Positions 1 to 5,378 of a DNA stretch of 6,742 bases are shown piece after piece. Source of the stretch: Caryophanales bacterium (GTDB taxonomy: Bacteria; Bacillota; Bacilli; Alicyclobacillales; SLC66); NCBI GenBank assembly GCA_027341705.1, contig DAIELO010000063.1:1-6742 (forward strand), in the 5' to 3' direction. Within the stretch, counting starts at the first letter, position 1; every line of letters begins with the position of its first letter. A program made the position numbers and the translations under genes. The notes beneath the pieces were generated by a model. That model was not told where the DNA came from. It ran no database searches and saw nothing but the letters and a program-made list of their open reading frames with translations.

Positions 1-860
1 AGCAGAATATGGAGCATATTTGGCGGGCTATAGTACCCGTTTGTGGTCAAACTTCCCATGCGCATGAGTAGTGATCCATCGCCGTCGATCACAACAATAT
101 TCAAATCGGTTCTTGCCAAAGCCAGACCAAGACCGAAAGAACTCACACAGCCCATTGAACCTACCATATATAGGTTTTGACATGAATCTTCGATTTCGTG
201 CAATTCTCGTCCTGTTTTTCCCGCAGTGGTAAGTTGTACGGTGCTCGCATCTTTCAACCGGTTAATCACAGTCAACGTTTCATACCGGGTAGGCTGCTGG
301 TCTACTGAATTTTTTACTATTTTGATTTGGTTACGTCGCACACTGAATTGATTATTGTCCAGTGTTTCTGTGTCAAAAGCCCCTTTTTTGACCACAAAGA
401 AAAAGGGTACATTGCCATCGATGCTTTGCCTTGCTTGCAGCAGTTGCCATTTTGCTTCCTCCATCTCACCAGACAAATACATCCACTTGACTTGCATCAG
501 GTCCAATAGTTGCGTCGTGATCTGTCCCATTAGTTCGTGCTGTGGTTCATCCGGGGTTCCCGGTTCGCCTCGAAGACTGACAAACCCGAGAATCGGCAGT
601 TCGAACGGATAATTGAACGATACCAGCGGTGAAAAAGCATTCGTCAGACCAGAATTTTGCATTAATACCACTTGTTTTTTTCCGCCTAAGAATGCACCTG
701 ATGCGATAGCGACCGCATCTCCTTCGTTGGTTGCCGCAATAAAATCGCACTCATTAATCGCATAGTTAATCAAGTTTTTCAATAATGAACATGGTACCCC
801 TGTATAGAATTCGAATCCTAATTTGCTTAATTCTCTTCCGAATGTTTTCGTGTTCAACAT
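1..860 (-). CDS. Phosphonopyruvate decarboxylase, partial (3' end outside window)
   Basis: This thiamine-diphosphate enzyme decarboxylates phosphonopyruvate to phosphonoacetaldehyde, the irreversible step that pulls the unfavourable PEP mutase reaction forward. My translation of the minus strand gives 286 uninterrupted residues from the ATG at 860; the family is about 370-380 aa, so roughly the last 90 are missing. Visible landmarks are an N-terminal pyrimidine-binding domain with YTGVPCSLL (19-27), NEGDA (45-49, E46 the likely cofactor-activating Glu) and QNSG (68-71). The [13 protein letters not shown] stretch (97-109) is typical of the phosphonopyruvate/sulfopyruvate decarboxylase group. 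The second domain carries the ThDP/Mg motif IDGDGSLLM (258-266). The ATG overlaps the aepX stop (ATGTTGA, 7 nt shared), with AAAGGATG upstream as ribosome binding site, so the two are probably translationally coupled. Sulfopyruvate decarboxylase is the main alternative, but the adjacent PEP mutase makes phosphonopyruvate much the likelier substrate. Confidence 0.93.
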   Translation of the reverse strand, partial: MLNTKTFGRELSKLGFEFYTGVPCSLLKNLINYAINECDFIAATNEGDAVAIASGAFLGGKKQVVLMQNSGLTNAFSPLVSFNYPFELPILGFVSLRGEPGTPDEPQHELMGQITTQLLDLMQVKWMYLSGEMEEAKWQLLQARQSIDGNVPFFFVVKKGAFDTETLDNNQFSVRRNQIKIVKNSVDQQPTRYETLTVINRLKDASTVQLTTAGKTGRELHEIEDSCQNLYMVGSMGCVSSFGLGLALARTDLNIVVIDGDGSLLMRMGSLTTNGYYSPPNMLHIL

Positions 861-1747
861 TTACGGTCATCCTTTCCCGCCTTCGGGAGGTATTTCTTTT
901 CTGCCACCTGAAGTTCTTCCATCCCCTGAAGCCTGAATATTTCTTCAAGCTTTGCAATGGCACCCTCCACGTTGACCAGGCTCTTGTCCACAAAAATATT
1001 CCTTGACACCTTTTGAACGGCCTCCACCATGGCCCGCAAATTGTGGTTTGCCCAAATGACAACGTTAATCCCGAGATCGACGAAGCGCTCAGTTGGGGTG
1101 GCGTAATAGGTGGTAGGCACGATAATCACCGGCAACCTTCCATTCCACTCCTTCATGAAAGACTCAATCTCCGTGTCATCCGTTCGCTTACTATGTACGA
1201 GAACGGCGTCTGCACCCGCTAACCGATATGCCTCGGCTCGACGTAGTGCCTCTTGCAATCCATAACCCGCGATAAATGCTTCAACCCGGGCCACCACGAC
1301 AAAGTCTTTATCTAATTGAGTGTCTTTCATCGCCCGAATCTTGCCGCAGAACTCATCCACATCAGCAAGAGGTTGCGCACTACCGACGAACGAATTGGTT
1401 TTCGGAAACAATTTATCTTCAATACATACACCTGCAATATTTCGCTGTTCCAATTTTTTGACCAATCGTCTTGCGTTATTGAAGTTCCCATACCCGGTAT
1501 CTCCATCCCATAAAATTGGTATGGATGTGGCATCGCTCATGAATTCTATTGCATCTAAAACCTGCGTCCAAGACGCCTCATTATTATCCCTGACGCCCAT
1601 GCTGGCGGATATTGACAGTCCGCTTGCCCAAATTCCTTTGAACCCTGTTTCTTCGACAATTTTAGCTGACAGACCGTTGTGGGCCTCCATTAAAAACTGT
1701 AAATCCCGTGCGTGAATGAGACGGTTCAGTTGAGTGGTTTTTTTCAT
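854..1747 (-). CDS. aepX: Phosphoenolpyruvate mutase (PEP phosphonomutase)
   Basis: This enzyme rearranges phosphoenolpyruvate to 3-phosphonopyruvate, forming the C-P bond that starts nearly all known phosphonate biosynthesis. The 297-aa protein has the length of characterised PEP mutases and the isocitrate lyase/PEP mutase TIM-barrel landmarks: WASG (40-43), D54 in the RDNNEASW segment, the metal-binding WDGDTGYGN (80-88, D81 and D83) and R154. The loop [10 protein letters not shown] (110-119) matches the EDKxxxKxNS signature that separates true PEP mutases from methylisocitrate lyases and other C-C lyases of the superfamily. I chose the ATG at 1747 over one 15 codons upstream because AGGAGG (1756-1761) sits 8 nt before it and the protein then begins like family members. 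It is the first gene of a unit with the decarboxylase and is divergent from the YheC/YheD-type gene. An imperfect palindrome lies 25-48 nt upstream. Assignment to PEP mutase is strong; the final phosphonate product is unknown. Confidence 0.95.
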   Translation of the reverse strand: MKKTTQLNRLIHARDLQFLMEAHNGLSAKIVEETGFKGIWASGLSISASMGVRDNNEASWTQVLDAIEFMSDATSIPILWDGDTGYGNFNNARRLVKKLEQRNIAGVCIEDKLFPKTNSFVGSAQPLADVDEFCGKIRAMKDTQLDKDFVVVARVEAFIAGYGLQEALRRAEAYRLAGADAVLVHSKRTDDTEIESFMKEWNGRLPVIIVPTTYYATPTERFVDLGINVVIWANHNLRAMVEAVQKVSRNIFVDKSLVNVEGAIAKLEEIFRLQGMEELQVAEKKYLPKAGKDDRKC

Positions 1748-1755
1748 CGCCAATA

Positions 1756-1761
1756 CCTCCT
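1756..1761 (-). promoter_or_regulatory. Ribosome binding site of aepX
   Basis: AGGAGG on the minus strand, 8 nt before the ATG at 1747. It decides the start against the longer frame that opens at 1792, which has no Shine-Dalgarno match. Confidence 0.8.
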
Positions 1762-1771
1762 GTGCGATGTA

Positions 1772-1795
1772 GTAAATGTGACGCGAACACATTAC
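1772..1795. repeat. Imperfect inverted repeat in the aepX leader
   Basis: GTAAATGTG (1772-1780) and CACATTAC (1788-1795) pair across a 7-nt centre (ACGCGAA), with one unpaired A in the left arm. The element lies 25-48 nt upstream of the aepX start and about 10 nt from its Shine-Dalgarno. It could be an operator or a leader hairpin affecting ribosome access. The core perfect arms are only 5 bp (ATGTG/CACAT), so chance cannot be excluded. Confidence 0.35.
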
Positions 1796-1854
1796 GTGTA
1801 GATGTTTGTAGAGGGTATGAGTAATTAGGCTAATGGAGGGTCAAATCGTGATGA

Positions 1855-1882
1855 ACATTCACTAAACAAAAATCATAAATTT
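1855..1882 (+). promoter_or_regulatory. Candidate SigmaK-like promoter upstream of the YheC/YheD-type gene
   Basis: AC at 1855-1856 is followed after 17 nt by CATAAATTT at 1874-1882. This resembles the mother-cell SigmaK consensus (AC, 16-17 nt, CATAnnnTA) with one mismatch in the -10. It would give a leader of about 30 nt before the ATG at 1918. The consensus is short and AT-rich, so this is only suggestive; it fits the spore-coat association of YheC/YheD proteins. Confidence 0.3.
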
Positions 1883-1903
1883 TTGAATCAGGAAGAAAAT
1901 CCA

Positions 1904-1911
1904 GGGGGGGG
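1904..1911 (+). promoter_or_regulatory. Poly-G ribosome binding site of the YheC/YheD-type gene
   Basis: A run of eight G residues preceded by A (AGGGGGGGG) stands 6 nt before the ATG at 1918 and is the only Shine-Dalgarno-like sequence there. It supports the chosen start. Other genes in the window use mixed AGGAGG-like sites, so a pure G tract is unusual and is a potential slippage site. Confidence 0.6.
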
Positions 1912-1917
1912 ATTCAT

Positions 1918-2664
1918 ATGTCTAAATCAAAAACGATACGAGGTAAAATGGGGAAAATGGCATCTTGGAAATTTTTCTCATCGAACTCGTTTATTCGGAA
2001 ATCTTTACCGGACACAAGCATTTTGACCATATCTACCCTAAGATCGTTTCTTCAGAAATATCAGACTGTTTACATCAAACCGGATTATGGATATCAGGGT
2101 AGAGGTGTGATCAAAGTGATGAAACGATCCTCAGGATACCAATTTATCAAGGTAAAGGGGGCAGCCGTTCAGTGTTCTACCGTGCAAGAACTCTACAAAT
2201 TAGTAAAAGAAAAAAGGAGGCAAGTGATACAACAGGGGATCCATATTACAACAATTGAAGGGCGTCCGTTTGATATTAGATTATTGATGATGCGGAACAA
2301 GGACGGCGAATGGGAGTATGCGGGAATGCTTGCAAAAGTAGCCGGTGAGGGTTGGATCATTACGAATAAGCGTAGTAAAGGATATGTTCTTACAGTAGAC
2401 GAAGCGCTTGAGAAATCATTGAATATGAACAGTGATCAAATTTCTGTTACCAAGCTTGAAATGGTAGGGCTGTGTGATAAATCCTGCAGGAAGTTGGATA
2501 GATATAAAAGGTACAGGCAAATCGGATTTGACTTAGCCTTTGACTGGAATGGACGTCTCTGGATCATTGAACAAAACACTGATCCTGGATGGAGCCTATT
2601 CCGGCAACTTAAAGACAGTACCATGTACAATACAATAAACTCAATTTTGCATGCACGAAAATAG
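1918..2664 (+). CDS. Short YheC/YheD-family ATP-grasp protein (endospore coat-associated family)
   Basis: The 248-aa protein belongs to the YheC/YheD family of ATP-grasp proteins, members of which are associated with the Bacillus endospore coat; the substrate they ligate or modify is not established. The ATP-grasp fold is shown by VYIKPDYGYQGRGV (51-64, with nucleotide-binding K54 and a glycine-rich loop), QQGI (105-108), RPFDIRLL (116-123) and the C-terminal metal/ATP segment GFDLAFDWNGRLWIIEQN (203-220; E218 and N220 the likely Mg ligands, followed by TDPG). Family proteins often run to 350-450 aa; this one lacks the usual N-terminal domain and starts directly with a basic leader (11 Lys/Arg in the first 30 residues). 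The poly-G Shine-Dalgarno fixes the start at 1918. It is the only plus-strand gene and is divergent from aepX. No convincing terminator follows. The family call is firm, the biochemical role unknown. Confidence 0.88.
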   Translation: MSKSKTIRGKMGKMASWKFFSSNSFIRKSLPDTSILTISTLRSFLQKYQTVYIKPDYGYQGRGVIKVMKRSSGYQFIKVKGAAVQCSTVQELYKLVKEKRRQVIQQGIHITTIEGRPFDIRLLMMRNKDGEWEYAGMLAKVAGEGWIITNKRSKGYVLTVDEALEKSLNMNSDQISVTKLEMVGLCDKSCRKLDRYKRYRQIGFDLAFDWNGRLWIIEQNTDPGWSLFRQLKDSTMYNTINSILHARK

Positions 2665-2808
2665 ATGCCTTTCTATTGAATCATCACCTCTACTGCTCAA
2701 TAGCAGCACCTATACACTAATTATAATTAACCAATAAATTCATAAATTGATAAATCTCTTGATTAGATGACTAGATTCAAGTCGTTTGCTATTGAACAAA
2801 CCGACCCG
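2665..2808. other. AT-rich intergenic region between convergent genes
   Basis: These 144 nt separate the convergent ATP-grasp and acetyltransferase genes. They hold a weak 5-bp hairpin (CTGCT/AGCAG, near 2693-2706) without a T-run and the imperfect hairpin described at 2781-2805. CTATTGAA occurs twice (2673-2680 and 2789-2796). I find no coding sequence or RNA gene. Confidence 0.5.
2781..2805 (-). terminator. Weak candidate terminator hairpin after the GNAT gene
   Basis: GTCGTTTG (2781-2788) pairs with CAAACCGAC (2797-2805) apart from one bulged C, enclosing an 8-nt loop. It lies 3 nt beyond the acetyltransferase stop codon on its downstream side. The following minus-strand sequence (TTGAATCTAG) is only mildly T-rich, so termination here is uncertain. 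Confidence 0.35.
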
Positions 2809-3312
2809 TTAATGCAATTTCACCCAATAACTACACTTTCCATCTGAGTCATACTCCAATAGTCCGTTATTTGCTTCGATAACCTTTCTGGACAGCGTAT
2901 TGTTCTCATTAACTGTCAAAAGAACATCTGATATTCCTTTTTCATTCGCCTTTTTTAACAGTTCATTTAGAAGGATGTTCCCATAGCCTTTACCTCGCTC
3001 TGAAGGTCTGATTGCGTATCCAATGTGTCCTCCAGATCGTCTAAGGTTATCGTTCAGGGAATGTCTTAATTTGCCCATACCCACAGGGTTTCCATCGACT
3101 GTGAGCCAATATGTCGTTTGTGGAACGAACTTCCCATCCAAATTAATGCCCCTAGAAAAGTCGTCTTGTTGTTTCAAATAATAGGGAAACTGCTCAAATG
3201 AAAGCATATGTGCTCCATTCATAAAACCTTTTTCGTCTGGTGGTATTTCTTTCAGCATTTCAAATACGTCGATTCCATCGGTTAAACTCAGTTCCCGAAG
3301 TCTAACATCCAT
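2809..3312 (-). CDS. GNAT family N-acetyltransferase
   Basis: The protein probably transfers an acetyl group from acetyl-CoA to a primary amine; the substrate cannot be read from sequence. It is 167 aa from the chosen start. The acetyl-CoA pyrophosphate-binding loop is RPSERGKGYG (102-111, an R/Q-x-x-G-x-G/A motif A), preceded by the beta-strand GGHIGYAI (94-101). After it comes the typical C-terminal VNENNTLSRKVIEANNGLLE pattern (134-153), in which Asn and Ser residues close the cofactor site. The arrangement resembles the uncharacterised COG3981-type predicted acetyltransferases. I prefer the ATG at 3312 (protein begins MDVRLRELSL, GGGG 5 nt upstream) to the ATG at 3327, which has no Shine-Dalgarno; the difference is five residues. 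It appears monocistronic, with a strong palindrome 65-90 nt upstream of its start that may control it. Confidence 0.88.
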   Translation of the reverse strand: MDVRLRELSLTDGIDVFEMLKEIPPDEKGFMNGAHMLSFEQFPYYLKQQDDFSRGINLDGKFVPQTTYWLTVDGNPVGMGKLRHSLNDNLRRSGGHIGYAIRPSERGKGYGNILLNELLKKANEKGISDVLLTVNENNTLSRKVIEANNGLLEYDSDGKCSYWVKLH

Positions 3313-3592
3313 GCCTACCCCATCCAAAGATATGAATTCTCTGTCTTATCACATGCGTACCAATGATGGTGAAGTTGTTGAACTAAAGGCATTTAGTTCA
3401 ACCGTAGAGAATTATTAAGCGTAAGAGTCAAGCCTACTACACCTTGGCACTGACCGACACGCTTTCCTATCAGGCTACGGCAATTTTTCTGCATTCAGTA
3501 TGAAAAAAAGCACGTTTACCCCGATTATCCACCTCTTGACTGGCAAATGTGTGGCCTCATTGGATTGAACACCAGCAAGCGTAAGAGCAGTG
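3313..3592. other. Intergenic region with palindromes and repeats, no convincing gene
   Basis: This stretch separates the acetyltransferase from the carbonic anhydrase. It contains the perfect hairpin at 3377-3402, the AAGCGTAAGAG repeats at 3417 and 3577, and a weak candidate promoter for the acetyltransferase (TTGACT at 3426-3431 and TCTACG at 3403-3408 on the minus strand, 17-nt spacing, poor -10). A 28-codon frame at 3332-3418 on the plus strand lacks a ribosome binding site. The region is less AT-rich than a typical spacer and could be decayed sequence, but I recognise no protein family in any frame. Confidence 0.5.
3377..3402. repeat. Perfect 11-bp inverted repeat with 4-nt loop
   Basis: GTTGAACTAAA (3377-3387) and TTTAGTTCAAC (3392-3402) are exact reverse complements around GGCA. 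Neither side carries a T-run, so it is not a classical intrinsic terminator. It sits 65-90 nt upstream of the acetyltransferase start. That fits an operator for a dimeric repressor or a 5' leader hairpin of that gene. Confidence 0.6.
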
Positions 3593-3600
3593 TTACGCTT
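3577..3600 (-). repeat. Hairpin overlapping the carbonic anhydrase stop codon
   Basis: AAGCGTAA (3577-3584) and TTACGCTT (3593-3600) form an 8-bp stem with an 8-nt loop. On the minus strand the 5' arm contains the last codons and TAA stop of the carbonic anhydrase. No T-run follows (GCTGGTGTTC), so it may protect the mRNA end or be a poor terminator. A third copy of the arm lies at 3417-3424. Confidence 0.45.
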
Positions 3601-4156
3601 GATAACCGTTGATCACGACATCCAGTTTGCCCGTTTCAGGGTCCATGATCAGTCCGTGTAATCGTAGTGACTGTGGAACCAAGGGATGATTACGAATCAT
3701 CTTAACACTTTCGCGAACGCTATCTGGAATCGATTCAATTCGCTTGAGCCATACGTGCAGGTCAATGCCAGCATGTTCGATGGTAGAGATGGTATCACGA
3801 GAAATTCCGTATTCCGTCATTTTTTCGAAAGTTTTATCTGGATCAATGCTGCCCATTCCACAACCATAATGACCGATCACCATAACATCTTCCGCTCCGA
3901 GTTCAAAGACCGCGACTAGGATACTGCGCATGGTGCTGCCAAAAGGATGAGAGACCACTGCCCCCGCATTCTTAATAAACTTCGCATCGCCGTTATTCAG
4001 ATTCATGGCACGAGGTAACAAATCACTGAGCCGTGTGTCCATGCAAGATAGAATCACCAGTTTTTTATTAGGAAATTTGGAGGTGCGATACGATTCGTAT
4101 TCGTGATTTTCCACAAACTTTTGATTGAATGACAGAATTTCTTCTAAACGATTCAA
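3593..4156 (-). CDS. Beta-class carbonic anhydrase (YtiB-like)
   Basis: This cytoplasmic zinc enzyme interconverts CO2 and bicarbonate. Counting from the TTG at 4156 the protein has 187 aa. The beta-class zinc site is complete: C38, the D40/R42 dyad in SCMDTR (37-42), H96 and C99 in GHYGCG (95-100). The sequence closely recalls the short Bacillus YtiB type, including SKFPNKKLVILSCMDTR, the FIKNAGAVVSHPFGSTMRS stretch (60-78) and a C-terminus ending in NGY. The frame is open to an ATG at 4192, but that ATG has no Shine-Dalgarno and would lie only about 5 nt from the predicted transcription start. The TTG has AAAAGG 10 nt upstream and gives a family-like N-terminus (NRLEEILSFNQKF). It is probably monocistronic, with a SigmaA-like promoter just after the deoD terminator. 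The family call is very secure, the start moderately so. Confidence 0.93.
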   Translation of the reverse strand: MNRLEEILSFNQKFVENHEYESYRTSKFPNKKLVILSCMDTRLSDLLPRAMNLNNGDAKFIKNAGAVVSHPFGSTMRSILVAVFELGAEDVMVIGHYGCGMGSIDPDKTFEKMTEYGISRDTISTIEHAGIDLHVWLKRIESIPDSVRESVKMIRNHPLVPQSLRLHGLIMDPETGKLDVVINGYQA

Positions 4157-4203
4157 TGGACACACACCTTTTACATTTGGATTCAGGCACATAGTTCACG
4201 TTA

Positions 4204-4232
4204 ATTATTTCAAAAAAGAAAGGAGTAATCAA
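4204..4232 (-). promoter_or_regulatory. Candidate SigmaA promoter of the carbonic anhydrase gene
   Basis: On the minus strand TTGATT (4227-4232, four of six matches to TTGACA) is followed after exactly 17 nt by AATAAT (4204-4209, five of six to TATAAT). Transcription would begin near 4197, giving a leader of about 40 nt before the TTG start. The -35 lies inside the distal arm of the deoD terminator and the spacer is its T-run. Confidence 0.45.
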
Positions 4233-4258
4233 GCGCTGTTGGCAGTTGATTACTCCTT
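4211..4258 (-). terminator. Intrinsic terminator of deoD
   Basis: AAGGAGTAATCAA (4220-4232) and TTGATTACTCCTT (4246-4258) make a perfect 13-bp stem with a 13-nt loop. On the minus strand the stem is followed directly by a T-rich tract (TCTTTTTTG, to 4211). It lies 7 nt past the deoD stop codon. The plus strand has no T-run, so it acts in one direction. Confidence 0.9.
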
Positions 4259-4265
4259 GCGTGGG

Positions 4266-4973
4266 TCAGCGGGACAGTGCGGCGTTCAATGCTACTTCAA
4301 CCATGTCATTAAACGTACGTTGGCGTTCTTCAGAGGTAGTTGATTCGCCTGTTATCACGTGGTCACTGACAGTGAGGATGGCCAGCGCGCGAGCTTTCGC
4401 CCTTGCGGCCAGCGTATACAGAGCGGCGGTTTCCATTTCCACGGCTAGCGTTCCGTATTGGATCAACTTTTGTACGGCAGTCTCATCATCATTGTAAAAA
4501 GTATCGCTTGTAAAAATATTGCCAACATGGGTGGCTAGTCCTTTGTCTGTTGCCACCTGGTGTGCTCGCATCAGTAGTTCGAAATTAGCAGTTGGTGCGT
4601 AATCTATCGTTTGAAAACGCAGGCGATTGACATGAGAGTCAGTAGAGGCGCTCATCGCGAGAATGATATCGCGAAGGTGCACAGAAGGTTGCAATGCACC
4701 GCATGTGCCGACGCGAACCACTGTTTGAACTCCATAACTATCCAGCAATTCATGCACATAAATTGATATCGAAGGCACACCCATGCCCGTTCCTTGCACG
4801 GATACCTTTTTCCCTTTATAGGTACCGGTAAACCCCAGCATGCCTCGTACATTAGAATAACAGAGTGGATTATCAAAAAAAGTGTCAGCAATGTGTTGCG
4901 CGCGCAGTGGATCACCAGGCAACAGAACGACGTCTGCAATCTCATTCTTTTTAGCGCTGATATGTATACTCAT
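4266..4973 (-). CDS. deoD: Purine nucleoside phosphorylase, DeoD type
   Basis: This enzyme cleaves purine (deoxy)ribonucleosides with phosphate to the free base and (deoxy)ribose-1-phosphate, for purine salvage and nucleoside catabolism. The 235-aa protein is full length for the hexameric bacterial DeoD family and aligns by eye with the E. coli enzyme without renumbering. It shows H4, phosphate-binding R24 (GDPLRA), R43 and R87 (VRVGTCGA, with Thr at position 90 where E. coli has Ser), ribose-site M180/E181 (VEMETAALY), and the base-protonating D204 (SDH) with R217 (TSEER). D204 and R217 mark the broad-specificity DeoD group, which accepts adenosine, as opposed to the trimeric PunA type. The ATG at 4973 has TAGGAGGG 5-6 nt upstream. 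The gene sits between two terminator hairpins and is therefore probably transcribed alone; no neighbouring deo or nup genes are present, and I could not pick out a convincing promoter in the 100-nt gap upstream. Confidence 0.97.
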   Translation of the reverse strand: MSIHISAKKNEIADVVLLPGDPLRAQHIADTFFDNPLCYSNVRGMLGFTGTYKGKKVSVQGTGMGVPSISIYVHELLDSYGVQTVVRVGTCGALQPSVHLRDIILAMSASTDSHVNRLRFQTIDYAPTANFELLMRAHQVATDKGLATHVGNIFTSDTFYNDDETAVQKLIQYGTLAVEMETAALYTLAARAKARALAILTVSDHVITGESTTSEERQRTFNDMVEVALNAALSR

Positions 4974-5008
4974 GTTTCCCTCCTATATTCGATGTTCCTC
5001 TTGATTTT

Positions 5009-5064
5009 AAATATAAAGAATGCATCAACAGATGGAGAATAGCATGATATCATCTGTTGATGCA
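5009..5064 (-). terminator. Terminator hairpin after the coat-like gene
   Basis: TGCATCAACAGATG (5021-5034) and CATCTGTTGATGCA (5051-5064) form a perfect 14-bp stem with a 16-nt loop, starting 8 nt beyond the stop codon of the small coat-like gene. On the minus strand the stem is followed by a T-rich stretch (ATTCTTTATATTT), which suits an intrinsic terminator with an interrupted T-run. It also lies in the leader/promoter region of deoD. Confidence 0.75.
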
Positions 5065-5072
5065 ATAATGGT

Positions 5073-5267
5073 TTAGCAATTTCCGCCTGGACATCCTGGG
5101 TCAACCACTACATCTTTCGTGACGGGCTGAGTATAGTATTTCGGCACGTTTACAACAATGTGTCGATGAACTTTGATGACCGGTTGAATGATGGGTACTT
5201 CACGATGGACATAGCTATCATGGTACTCATACACCGGCGGGCATACGATTGGCGGGCACTTCTCCAT
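5073..5267 (-). CDS. Small CotD-like spore coat protein
   Basis: This 64-residue protein has the look of small inner-coat proteins of the CotD family, which are deposited on the forespore by the mother cell and cross-linked into the coat. It has an N-terminal CPPIVCPPVYEYHD segment (4-17), a central run alternating short hydrophobic strands with His and Pro (VHREVPIIQPVIKVHRHIVVNVP, 20-42), and a C-terminus ending in PGCPGGNC. There are four Cys, four His and ten Pro, and no signal peptide or membrane segment. I use the ATG at 5267, which has GAGGGGTGA about 8 nt upstream; a GTG start at 5288 would place that Shine-Dalgarno inside the gene. It is bounded by a strong hairpin and lies between deoD and the ABC genes. 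No clear SigmaE or SigmaK promoter was found, although CATA-containing words occur in the 110-nt upstream gap. The coat assignment rests on composition and arrangement and is moderately sure. Confidence 0.7.
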   Translation of the reverse strand: MEKCPPIVCPPVYEYHDSYVHREVPIIQPVIKVHRHIVVNVPKYYTQPVTKDVVVDPGCPGGNC

Positions 5268-5378
5268 AAAACATTCACCCCTCACCACATTGAATAATCT
5301 TTCGCTTTTTACTGGTATGCTGAATCAATGGATTTTGAAATGGACAGATGTATGAACCCATTGCGTTGGCATTGATCT

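Noticed and set aside
547..750. 67-codon minus-strand open frame inside the decarboxylase region
   Set aside because: It is a shifted frame of the decarboxylase, which reads without a stop from 860 to the window edge; the Arg/Cys-rich translation is typical of a shadow.
766..1062. Minus-strand frame across the aepX/decarboxylase junction, suggesting a frameshift
   Set aside because: Both genes are intact in their own frames and simply overlap by ATGTTGA; this frame matches neither family.
1320..1715. 131-codon plus-strand open frame opposite aepX
   Set aside because: It is the antisense of a well-conserved PEP mutase, has no ribosome binding site and no recognisable motif.
3332..3418. 28-codon plus-strand frame (MNSLSYHMRTNDGEVVELK...)
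   Set aside because: The translation looks protein-like, but there is no Shine-Dalgarno, it contains the perfect palindrome, and no family is recognised.
3455..3612. Plus-strand open stretch containing YEKKHVYPDYPPLDWQMCG, considered as a remnant of a transposase
   Set aside because: No start codon with a ribosome binding site and no transposase motif can be identified; the end overlaps the carbonic anhydrase coding region.
4246..4497. Plus-strand 83-codon frame opposite deoD
   Set aside because: Antisense shadow of deoD, which shows all the active-site residues; it also starts inside the terminator.
5289..5378. Possible SigmaE/SigmaK promoter for the coat-like gene (CATACCAG, CATACATC on the minus strand)
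   Set aside because: No matching -35 element occurs at the right distance for either word.
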